Part shown: positions 1-7,036 of the stretch, one piece after another
Position numbering within the stretch: the first letter of the stretch is position 1
Layout of the letters: every line of letters starts with the position of its first letter
Source: an uncultured Flavobacteriales bacterium
GTDB lineage: Bacteria > Bacteroidota > Bacteroidia > Flavobacteriales > Vicingaceae
Direction: 5' to 3'
Assembly: GCA_913052515.1 (NCBI GenBank)
Contig: CAJXFJ010000034.1
Location: 1 to 9,880 of the forward strand
Length of the DNA stretch: 9,880 nt
Program-made: the position numbers and the translations under genes
The notes under the pieces: generated by a model
What the model was told of the DNA's origin: nothing
Databases searched by the model: none
Seen by the model: the letters and a program-made list of their open reading frames with translations, nothing else

Positions 1-1
1 T

Positions 2-3000
2 ACAAGACCTCTATTTGGGGATAAGACATACTGGTGGATTTTTAATGATAAAGGTAACTTGCATACGGAAACAAGTGCTCCCTCAGTAGGTATGGAAATT
101 CACGCACAAGCATTTGCTTTTGCAACCAATGATGAAGTTAATGATATGACATTCTACAATTTTGAGTTGATAAATCGTTCCACATTTACACTTACGGATA
201 CCTATTTTGCTAATTATGTAGATTCTGATTTAGGTGATGCTAGAGATGATTATGTAGGATGTGATGTAGGAAGGGGTTTTGGCTATTGCTATAACGGAGA
301 TGATTTAGATGAAGATTTTAATGGTCAGACTGGTTATGGTGCTACTCCTGCTGTAATTGGTATTGATTTCTTTGAAGGACCTTATCAAGATGCTGATGGA
401 ATCAACAACCAAGTAGGAATTTTACCTGGTCAAGCTTTGAATGGATTGGGTTACTTTGATCCAACTGATCCGGAACCGGATGCTATTATCGATAATGAAC
501 GATTTGGTATGAGAAGGTTTGTTTATTATAATATTGGTGGTGGTCAAAATGGAGATCCTTCTTTGGCAATTCACTTTTACAACTATATGAGAGGTATATG
601 GCAGAATGGTCAACCCATGAGACATGGTGGAGATGGATTGAATTCAAATGGTGTAGAGAATATTCCAACTGCATTTATGTTTCCTGGAGATAGTGATCCT
701 TTGCATTGGGGAACAACTGATGAAAATGGAATTACAACTGTTCCTAATAATACGAATTGGACCGAAGCAAATCCTGGTGGTGGTTCACCAAACGCACCTG
801 GAGATAGAAGATTTCTTCAATCTGCAGGACCATTTACCCTTGAACCTGGAAATGTGAATGATATTACAGTTGGTGTAGTATTTGGTCAAGCAGAGTCTGG
901 AGGACGTTTTGCATCCTTAGATAAGGCAATTACTGCGGACGATAAAGCGCAGGCATTATTTGATAATTGTTTCCAAGTATTGGATGGTCCAGATGCTCCA
1001 GAATTAACGATTCAGGAATTAGATCAAGAATTAATTCTTTACTTAAGTAATAGTGAGTTATCTAATAATTTTAACGAATTATATGAGGAAACAGACCCAA
1101 ACATTGTTACTCCAGATACATTGTTGAATATGAATCCTCCTCAGTTTTATGATAACAAGTATAGATTTCAAGGATATCAAATTTATCAGTTAAAGAGCGC
1201 GGATATATCAGTATCTCAATTGGATGATATCTCGGTTGCTAGATTAGCTTTTCAATGTGATATCAAAGATGATGTAACAACTCTAATCAATTTTACTTTT
1301 GATGAGAGTTTAGGTGCAAACTTTCCTATAAAGAAAGTTGAAGGGAGCAATGAAGGAATTGTACATAGCTTTAGGGTTACTGAAGATCTTTTTGCACAAG
1401 GAAATTCTCAATTAGTTAACTATAAGACTTACTATTACATTGCAGTGGCTTATGCATACAATGAATTTAAGCCTTATGTTCAAGATCAAGCACCTGATTT
1501 GGCAAACCCTTTTGCCGGTGCGTATGATGGACAAAAAGTACCCTATTTAGCAAGTAGAAAGACGGCTGATGGAGGATCTGTTGCTTCTGTAGCAGCCATT
1601 CCTCATAGCATTACACCAGAGCAGAATGGTACCGTAGTTAATTCAAATTATGGTGACTTGATTGGCATTACAAGGCTTCAAGGACAAGGTAATGGTAATA
1701 ATGGACTTGAGCTTACAGATGCAACTTTGAACCGTTTGATGGAAGAAAAGAATTGGGAAGATGAGAACTCTTATATAGATGCTTTGGATTATAAGCTAGG
1801 AGCAGGTCCTTTAACCGTAAAAGTGGTTGACCCATTAAATGTGGTTGATGGCAAGTTCTATTTTAAAATGTTAGATGAAAAGCGTAATGGAAATGTAGTT
1901 GTAACTGATACGGCTAATTGGATGATATGGAGAGAGGGTGGTGATACAGTTTACTCAACCAATACCATAAAGACAAGAACTGAGCAGCTATTATTTGACC
2001 CAAATTGGGGATTGTCGATTTTGGTTGAACAAACTCGTAACCCAGGTTTGGATAGAACAAATAATAATGGGTTTATTTCATCTAGAGTAGAGTATTCTGA
2101 TCCGACTAAGCCTTGGTTATCAGGTGTACCAGATGGTGATGGAGGAAATCCTTATAACTGGATCCTTTCTGGATCTGCTAGTGGAACCCAAGCGGAGTAT
2201 GGAGACAGAACCTTAAATGGAGATTTAATTGATCCAAATGAAGATTTTGAGAATATTTTGGAAGGAACTATATCTCCTTATGCTTTGGTTGGTTTTGGAA
2301 CAGGAAGTTCAACTTCAGGCTTACTTATCAATAAACCTGGTTTTAATCTTTCAGCCGTGCAAAATTCAAGATTACAGTATTTAAACTCTTTTGTACTTGT
2401 ATTTACAAAAGATAAGTCAAAATGGTCAAGATGTCCTGTTATTGAGCTACAAGAAATTTCCGGAAGAACCATTGCGAATGACAACAAATACGAAAAACGT
2501 TCATTGGGGTCTGTTGATAAGGATGGAAATATGTGGCAGCCAGGAGATCCTGTTGATTTAACAGACCCGGAAAGTCCATCTTATATAGACTCAACCGGTA
2601 TGGGATGGTTCCCTGGTTACGCCATTAATATGGAAACTGGTGAAAGAATGAATATCGCTTTTGGAGAAGATAGCTGGTTTGGAGTTGATAATGGAGCTGA
2701 TATGATATGGAATCCAACAGACAGATTAACATCTGGATCAGATGGAAGCTTAGTTTGGGGTGGAAAGCACGTTATTTATTTATTCAGAAAGACCCTAGAT
2801 GTCGAGCCAGTTCCAACGATTCCTGGTCTACCAACAAAAATGCCCGAGTACGATAGTGGTGAAATGTTAAAAGAGATGCTAAATAGTAATATTGGAATTA
2901 TTCCAGGTTATGCATGGAGAGCATGTTCTTGGGTAGCATATCCAATGTTAGCTGAAAATCAAACATTATTGTCTACAGATGCTAAGGTTTATGTAAAAGT

Positions 3001-3481
3001 TGCTAAGCCTTATGATGTTAAATATTCAGATTTATATGACACAACTATTGTAAATGGAGCAATCCAAGTTGATTCTTCACTAATGAACGAAGGTAGACCG
3101 GTTTATGCTTTTGAAACAAGAGGTAAAGCAACTGTTAAAAATAATACTACAGTGCTTGAAGACGCCCTAGGAGAGATTAATATTGTTCCAAATCCGTATT
3201 ATGCAATTTCGGATTATGAAACTAGTGCGATAGATAATAGAGTTAAACTGATAAATCTTCCAGAGAATTGTCAGATTAAGATTTATAATATGTCAGGAAC
3301 TCTTATAAGAGAGTACAGTAAAGCAGATCCTTTAAATTATTTAGATTGGGATTTATCAAACCAAGTAGGTATTCCTATTTCAAGTGGTGTTTATATCGTG
3401 CATATAGATGTTCCAGGTGTTGGTGAGAAAATTTTGAAATGGTTCGGTGTAATGAGACCGGTAGACCTTAATAATTTCTAA
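2..3481 (+). CDS. Large secreted surface protein with T9SS type A-like C-terminal sorting domain (5' partial)
   Basis: The frame is open from base 2, so the true start lies upstream; 1159 residues are visible. The first TTG (59) is not a convincing start because the 19 codons before it (TRPLFGDKTYWW and on) read as protein. The C-terminal ~105 residues (about 3160-3478) resemble a T9SS sorting domain: INIVPNPYY opening, IKIYNMSGTLIREY strand, WDLSNQVGIPISSGVYIVHI, then a GEKILKW end. These domains direct export across the outer membrane and surface attachment. A fibronectin III-like piece (YRFQGYQIYQ) lies near 1157-1190. The visible N-terminal part has a Gly/Asp-rich loop with two Cys codons (260, 287). 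No catalytic motif was recognised, so substrate or ligand is unknown. It sits 11 bases upstream of a PorV/PorQ-family gene, probably in one operon. The domain call is firm; function is not. Confidence 0.85.
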   Translation, partial: TRPLFGDKTYWWIFNDKGNLHTETSAPSVGMEIHAQAFAFATNDEVNDMTFYNFELINRSTFTLTDTYFANYVDSDLGDARDDYVGCDVGRGFGYCYNGDDLDEDFNGQTGYGATPAVIGIDFFEGPYQDADGINNQVGILPGQALNGLGYFDPTDPEPDAIIDNERFGMRRFVYYNIGGGQNGDPSLAIHFYNYMRGIWQNGQPMRHGGDGLNSNGVENIPTAFMFPGDSDPLHWGTTDENGITTVPNNTNWTEANPGGGSPNAPGDRRFLQSAGPFTLEPGNVNDITVGVVFGQAESGGRFASLDKAITADDKAQALFDNCFQVLDGPDAPELTIQELDQELILYLSNSELSNNFNELYEETDPNIVTPDTLLNMNPPQFYDNKYRFQGYQIYQLKSADISVSQLDDISVARLAFQCDIKDDVTTLINFTFDESLGANFPIKKVEGSNEGIVHSFRVTEDLFAQGNSQLVNYKTYYYIAVAYAYNEFKPYVQDQAPDLANPFAGAYDGQKVPYLASRKTADGGSVASVAAIPHSITPEQNGTVVNSNYGDLIGITRLQGQGNGNNGLELTDATLNRLMEEKNWEDENSYIDALDYKLGAGPLTVKVVDPLNVVDGKFYFKMLDEKRNGNVVVTDTANWMIWREGGDTVYSTNTIKTRTEQLLFDPNWGLSILVEQTRNPGLDRTNNNGFISSRVEYSDPTKPWLSGVPDGDGGNPYNWILSGSASGTQAEYGDRTLNGDLIDPNEDFENILEGTISPYALVGFGTGSSTSGLLINKPGFNLSAVQNSRLQYLNSFVLVFTKDKSKWSRCPVIELQEISGRTIANDNKYEKRSLGSVDKDGNMWQPGDPVDLTDPESPSYIDSTGMGWFPGYAINMETGERMNIAFGEDSWFGVDNGADMIWNPTDRLTSGSDGSLVWGGKHVIYLFRKTLDVEPVPTIPGLPTKMPEYDSGEMLKEMLNSNIGIIPGYAWRACSWVAYPMLAENQTLLSTDAKVYVKVAKPYDVKYSDLYDTTIVNGAIQVDSSLMNEGRPVYAFETRGKATVKNNTTVLEDALGEINIVPNPYYAISDYETSAIDNRVKLINLPENCQIKIYNMSGTLIREYSKADPLNYLDWDLSNQVGIPISSGVYIVHIDVPGVGEKILKWFGVMRPVDLNNF

Positions 3482-3492
3482 AACTTAGTTTC

Positions 3493-4560
3493 ATGAAAAG
3501 AATACATTTAAGTTTATTATTTATACTTTCAATTGCTACTTCTTTAGCTTTTGCAGGTAATGAAGACAGGGCAGGTGAAGCAGGAGCATCCGAATTGTTA
3601 ATCAACCCTTGGGCAAGAAGCTCAGGTTGGGGAGGTGCAAATACTGCAGGTTCCATGGGTGTAGAATCAATGCATTTAAATATTGCAGGACTTGCCTATG
3701 CACAAGGTACCCAAGTCAATTTTTCTAATACAAGTTGGTTAAGTGGAACTGATATTAGTATTAATGCTGTAGGATTAGCTCAAAGAATGGGTGAGTCAGG
3801 TGGTGTATTAGGAATTTCAATTATGTCAATGAGTTTTGGGGATTTAGAAGTAACTGATATTAATAATCCTGATGGAGGACTTGGAACATTTAGACCAAAC
3901 TATTTTAATTTGGGTACTGCTTATTCCAAAAATTTCTCGGAAACGATTAGTGGTGGTATCTTGGTAAAATTGGTTTCTCAATCGATTGCTAATGTAAGAG
4001 CTAGTGGTGTTGCTATAGATGCAGGGGTTAATTATGTAACCGGTGATAATGACCAATTAAAGTTTGGTATTGCTTTGAGAAATGTTGGACCCACAATGCA
4101 ATATAGTGGAAACGGCCTTTCTGAAAGATATGAAGATCCTGCAACTGAAAAGCAATTGACGATTAGCCAAAGGTCAAATGATTTTGAACTACCATCTTTA
4201 TTAAATATCGGTTTGACTTATGACTTTTATCTTATGCAGAATGAAGAAAGTGATGAATTGTCAGAACACAGATTAACAGCAGCGGGTAGTTTTACATCAA
4301 ACTCATTTACAAAAGATCAATTTAGGTTAGGCGCTGAGTATGCTTTTAGAGAAATGTTCATGTTAAGAGCAGGCTATGTTTATGAATCAGATGTTCAAGA
4401 TGAAGAAGAGACAAATACTGCTTCTGCAGGACCAACATTTGGTGCTACAATAGAAGTACCAGTAGGTGAGTCAGGATCAACATTTGGTATTGATTATTCT
4501 TATAGAACAACAAGAACTTTCAATGGAACACACTCAATAGGAGTAGCGCTAAATTTCTAA
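3493..4560 (+). CDS. PorV/PorQ family outer-membrane beta-barrel protein
   Basis: This 355-residue protein begins with a signal peptide (MKR, hydrophobic LSLLFILSIA, AFA cleavage site after residue 21). It ends in a terminal Phe (IGVALNF), as outer-membrane barrels usually do. Alternating beta-strand segments, the early AGASELLINPWARSSGWGGA region and the MHLNIAGLAY segment fit the PorV/PorQ (UPF0164-related) family. In T9SS, PorV binds the C-terminal domains of cargo at the SprA translocon and carries them to the attachment complex. The ATG lies 11 bases after the stop of the large cargo-like gene, so co-transcription is likely. I infer a paralogue dedicated to that neighbour rather than the housekeeping PorV, since no other secretion genes are here. 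An alternative is a FadL-like porin role. An intrinsic terminator follows directly. Confidence 0.85.
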   Translation: MKRIHLSLLFILSIATSLAFAGNEDRAGEAGASELLINPWARSSGWGGANTAGSMGVESMHLNIAGLAYAQGTQVNFSNTSWLSGTDISINAVGLAQRMGESGGVLGISIMSMSFGDLEVTDINNPDGGLGTFRPNYFNLGTAYSKNFSETISGGILVKLVSQSIANVRASGVAIDAGVNYVTGDNDQLKFGIALRNVGPTMQYSGNGLSERYEDPATEKQLTISQRSNDFELPSLLNIGLTYDFYLMQNEESDELSEHRLTAAGSFTSNSFTKDQFRLGAEYAFREMFMLRAGYVYESDVQDEEETNTASAGPTFGATIEVPVGESGSTFGIDYSYRTTRTFNGTHSIGVALNF

Positions 4561-4584
4561 GATTAAATAAAATACATACATTTG
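4554..4584 (+). promoter_or_regulatory. Candidate Bacteroidota promoter for greA-HIT
   Basis: TACATTTG at 4577-4584 fits the -7 consensus TAnnTTTG exactly. A one-mismatch -33 element (TTTC, 4554-4557) lies 19 bases upstream, a usual spacing. The expected transcription start is near 4588-4591, inside the first arm of the terminator, which leaves the hairpin at the very 5' end of the greA transcript. An isolated match in about 80 AT-rich bases could be chance. Confidence 0.35.
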
Positions 4585-4586
4585 AT

Positions 4587-4619
4587 AAAGAGAATCTCGT
4601 AATCGGGATTCTCTTTTTT
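4587..4619 (+). terminator. Strong rho-independent terminator
   Basis: A perfect 10-bp inverted repeat (AAAGAGAATC at 4587-4596 with GATTCTCTTT at 4607-4616) extends inward by a T-G wobble and two C-G pairs to a TAAT loop at 4600-4603. A run of six T (4614-4619) overlaps the 3' arm. It lies 26 bases after the PorV-like stop and 20 bases before greA, so it should end the cargo/PorV transcript. Because the 5' arm begins with AAA opposite TTT, it could also work in reverse, but no minus-strand gene needs it. Confidence 0.9.
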
Positions 4620-4639
4620 AAGTTATAAAGTAGACTATT

Positions 4640-5113
4640 ATGGGACAGATAAGTTATTTTACAGAAGAGGGATTAAATAAGCTAAAAGAAGAATTAAAGC
4701 ATTTGCGAACTGTAGAGCGACCTTCTATTTCGCAACAAATTGCAGAAGCTAGAGATAAAGGAGACCTTTCTGAAAATGCCGAATATGACGCAGCAAAAGA
4801 AGCTCAAGGTTTATTAGAATTGAAAATCAGCAAACTCGAAACGTTAATCGCTAATGCCAGAGTGGTTGATGAATCTGAATTAGATACCTCAAAAGTTTTG
4901 ATACTTTCTAAAGTAAAGATTAAGAATGTAGCGAATGGTACTACGATGGAATATACCATTGTATCTGAAAAAGAAGCTGATATTAAACAAAAACGAATAT
5001 CAGTTGAGTCACCAATTGCTAAAGGATTGTTAGGGAAGAAAGTCGGAGATGTTGCGGAGGTTCAAGTGCCTTCTGGGAAAATGAAATTTGAGATTGTAGA
5101 AATTAGCCGATAA
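4640..5113 (+). CDS. greA: Transcription elongation factor GreA
   Basis: GreA enters the secondary channel of stalled, backtracked RNA polymerase and stimulates cleavage of the 3' RNA end so that elongation resumes. The 157 residues match the usual length (158 in E. coli). The N-terminal coiled coil (residues about 8-75) carries the tip motif GDLSENAEYDAAKE with the acidic pair D42 and E45, equivalent to D41 and E44 of E. coli that hold the catalytic magnesium. The C-terminal FKBP-like domain includes SPIAKGLLGKKVGD. The ATG at 4640 fits the family start (YFTEEGLNKLKEEL close to the N-terminus). The stop overlaps the next start as TAATG. Regulation may involve the hairpin immediately upstream. 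Confidence 0.97.
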   Translation: MGQISYFTEEGLNKLKEELKHLRTVERPSISQQIAEARDKGDLSENAEYDAAKEAQGLLELKISKLETLIANARVVDESELDTSKVLILSKVKIKNVANGTTMEYTIVSEKEADIKQKRISVESPIAKGLLGKKVGDVAEVQVPSGKMKFEIVEISR

Positions 5114-5499
5114 TGAGTACCATTTTTAGCAAAATAGTATCTGGTGAAATTCCCGCCCATAGAATTGAAGAGAACGACCAATTCTTGGCATTTTTAGATA
5201 TAAGTCCTTTGGCTAAAGGTCATACTTTAGTTATTCCAAAAAAAGAAACTGACTATATTTTTGATATTGAAGATGAAGAATACAGGGCATTATGGCAATT
5301 TGCAAAAGGAGTGGCAAGTAAACTCAAAAGCAAAATAGACTGTGAACGAATTGGTGTAGCTGTAATTGGTCTAGAAGTAGCGCATGCTCATATTCATTTG
5401 GTGCCAATAAATAACGTTCAAGACATCAATTTCGCACGACCTAAATTGGATTTAAGTCAAGAACAGTTAGCCGAAATTGCAGCAAATATTAATGCTTAG
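5113..5499 (+). CDS. HIT family nucleotide hydrolase (Hint-like)
   Basis: This is a 128-residue histidine-triad protein. The motif H91-A-H93-I-H95-L-V-P is intact, with H93 as the expected nucleophile that takes the AMP group. The N-terminal FSKIVSGEIPAHRI and GHTLVIPK segments are standard for Hint-type proteins, which hydrolyse purine nucleoside phosphoramidates and related adenylated compounds. The physiological substrate is not readable from the sequence. Its ATG shares one base with the greA stop (TAATG), which suggests translational coupling. Its stop codon overlaps that of convergent ruvC by four bases, so no terminator fits between them. The residue before the triad is VA where many homologues have VP; this is a minor variation. 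Confidence 0.95.
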   Translation: MSTIFSKIVSGEIPAHRIEENDQFLAFLDISPLAKGHTLVIPKKETDYIFDIEDEEYRALWQFAKGVASKLKSKIDCERIGVAVIGLEVAHAHIHLVPINNVQDINFARPKLDLSQEQLAEIAANINA

Positions 5500-6065
5500 G
5501 CCTTCCGATCGGGGTTTTGCTTTAAAAAGGAATCCCAAGAGCCATAACTTTTGGAAGAAGTTTCAATTCTAGAACCTTGATAATAATGACAGATTGCTAC
5601 GGCCAATCCATCAGTAGCATCTAAAAATTTAGGTGTAGATTCATGCGGGACAATTGATTTTACCATAGCTGCAACTTGTTCTTTTGATGCTGCTCCTTTA
5701 CCTGTAATGGCTTTTTTAATCTTCTTAGGCATATATTCAGTAACCGGAACTTCACGAACTAATGAGGCAGCCATCGCCACACCTTGTGCTCTTCCCAGTT
5801 TTAACATCGATTGAGCATTTTTTCCATAAAAGGGAGCTTCGATGGCCATTTCATCCACCTTAAACTCATCGATTAGACTTAAGGTTCGCTCAAAAATTTT
5901 CTTAAGTCGAAAGCTGTGGTCACCTAATTTAGTTAAATGAATGGCACCCATAGAAAGTAAAGAAATATCTTTGTTCTTCACCGTTATCAGACCATAACCC
6001 ATTATATTCGTACCGGGGTCTATGCCTAAAATAATTTTGTCTGCTTCTTCAATCTGTCTATTCAT
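5496..6065 (-). CDS. ruvC: Crossover junction endodeoxyribonuclease RuvC
   Basis: RuvC resolves Holliday junctions made during recombination and repair, working as a dimer with the RuvAB branch-migration motor. From the ATG at 6065-6063 the protein has 189 residues. The catalytic acidic residues are present: D16 in ILGIDPG, E76 in AIEAPFYG, and D149 and D152 in LDATDGLA, equivalent to D7, E66, D138 and D141 of E. coli. The GRAQGVAMAA and ASKEQVAAMV segments are also typical. An in-frame TTG at 6077 would add MFFA. I prefer the ATG because a promoter-like site covers 6075-6082. ruvA and ruvB are not in the window, which is common in this phylum. The 3' end overlaps the HIT gene by four bases. 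Confidence 0.96.
   Translation of the reverse strand: MNRQIEEADKIILGIDPGTNIMGYGLITVKNKDISLLSMGAIHLTKLGDHSFRLKKIFERTLSLIDEFKVDEMAIEAPFYGKNAQSMLKLGRAQGVAMAASLVREVPVTEYMPKKIKKAITGKGAASKEQVAAMVKSIVPHESTPKFLDATDGLAVAICHYYQGSRIETSSKSYGSWDSFLKQNPDRKA
6032..6039 (+). promoter_or_regulatory. Candidate -7 element for the flippase-like gene
   Basis: TAATTTTG fits TAnnTTTG and lies 26 bases before the TTG start at 6065. A one-mismatch -33 element (TTCG, 6007-6010) lies 21 bases upstream. Both elements are inside the 5' end of ruvC on the opposite strand. If real, the divergent promoters overlap their neighbours' coding sequence. Matches to so short a motif arise by chance in AT-rich DNA. Confidence 0.25.
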
Positions 6066-7036
6066 TGCGAAAAACAAAGCTATATAAATTAAGTAACACC
6101 ATAATCGGTTTGTCAGTAGGCATATTCGCTTGTTGGTATTTGGTTTACCTTTTTCAAGAGAAATCTAGTCAATTTGATTTGAAAGATATTTTGAACGGGG
6201 TATCTCAGTCCCCAGCGTATTTCTTATTTGCCATTTTCTTAATGCCAGTAAATTGGTTCATTGAAACTCATAAATGGCGACGACTTGTGGTAAAGCTCAG
6301 TCCTATTTCTATTACTCAAAGTATTTGGACTATTTTGTTTGGGATAAGTTTAAGCTTATTAACGCCTAATAGAATGGGAGAATTGGGAGGACGATTACTA
6401 CATATATCCAAAGGAAATAAATTGAAAGTTTTGTATGCAAATACCATATGCTCAGTTTCTCAGTTGCTTATTACTTTATTAGCAGCAGTGTTTATTTTTC
6501 CATTTTTTACATTCGTTGAACTGGAGATTAGATTTGAATTCAAAGTCTTATTCAGTTTGTTGATATCCATACTGTTACTTTATATTTATTTTTCTTCTTC
6601 CTTAATCAAGAAAATATTTTCTAAACTAAATGATAGATTTCAATTTAGTGCTTTAGAGAACTTAATTCGTTTTTCAGCTATAACTAGACTAGAAACCTTA
6701 CTGCTTAGTGCTTTGCGTTATTTGGTTTTTCTTATACAATTTTCTTTTCTTTTCATGTTGTTTGATTCGAGCATTCCGTTTTACGATTCGCTATTGGCAA
6801 GTATTTCAATATTTTTTGTTGCAACAGCCATTCCAACCGCATGGATTTCAGACTTACCAGTTAGAACATCGGTTGCATTTATTGTTTTAGAATATATGGG
6901 ATATTCAGGCTTAGCAGGCTTAATCAGTTCCGTTATTCTATGGTGTATCAATTTGTTAATTCCAGCTCTTGTTGGCTTAGTTGGCTTTAAGAAGGTTAAT
7001 TGGATGAGTCTACAAAATCTTTATCGTTTTGACTAG
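6065..7036 (+). CDS. Flippase-like integral membrane protein (LPG synthase TM domain family)
   Basis: This 323-residue protein is almost entirely membrane-embedded, with about eight hydrophobic segments (first at residues about 12-31, then about 50-65, 87-102, 125-150, 160-177, 210-235, 242-258 and 272-300). The stretch LLTPNRMGELGGRLLHI fits the conserved loop of the lysylphosphatidylglycerol synthase transmembrane (UPF0104, flippase-like) family. The soluble MprF aminoacyl-transfer domain is absent, so lysine transfer to lipid is unlikely; moving a lipid or lipid-linked sugar across the inner membrane is the usual guess. The start is a TTG because no ATG is available near the N-terminus and the frame closes with TAA at 6032. 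It overlaps the next gene by eight bases, a glycosyltransferase, which supports a joint envelope glycolipid role (inference). Confidence 0.8.
   Translation: MRKTKLYKLSNTIIGLSVGIFACWYLVYLFQEKSSQFDLKDILNGVSQSPAYFLFAIFLMPVNWFIETHKWRRLVVKLSPISITQSIWTILFGISLSLLTPNRMGELGGRLLHISKGNKLKVLYANTICSVSQLLITLLAAVFIFPFFTFVELEIRFEFKVLFSLLISILLLYIYFSSSLIKKIFSKLNDRFQFSALENLIRFSAITRLETLLLSALRYLVFLIQFSFLFMLFDSSIPFYDSLLASISIFFVATAIPTAWISDLPVRTSVAFIVLEYMGYSGLAGLISSVILWCINLLIPALVGLVGFKKVNWMSLQNLYRFD
6075..6082 (-). promoter_or_regulatory. Candidate -7 element for ruvC
   Basis: The minus strand reads TAGCTTTG here, an exact TAnnTTTG match. Transcription would start near 6069-6071, giving a leader of only about 4-6 bases before the ATG at 6065. 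No good TTTG -33 element is seen 19-21 bases upstream, so support is partial. The site lies inside the first codons of the divergent membrane protein gene. Confidence 0.3.

Noticed and set aside
422..674. Minus-strand open frames opposite the large surface protein
   Set aside because: They are shadows of a strongly coding plus-strand frame, with no recognisable protein features.
5501..5518. CCGATCGG palindrome followed by GGTTTT after the HIT stop, possible terminator
   Set aside because: The perfect arms leave no workable loop. The alternative fold has only two C-G pairs plus G-T wobbles, and the site is inside the ruvC coding end.
6075..6077. TTG at 6077 as the ruvC start
   Set aside because: The ATG at 6065 already gives the full conserved N-terminus, and a promoter-like site overlaps the TTG.
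6708..6890. Small plus-strand open frame inside the flippase-like gene
   Set aside because: It overlaps a membrane protein frame that matches a known family; its Phe/Cys-rich content is a by-product of hydrophobic codons read in another frame.
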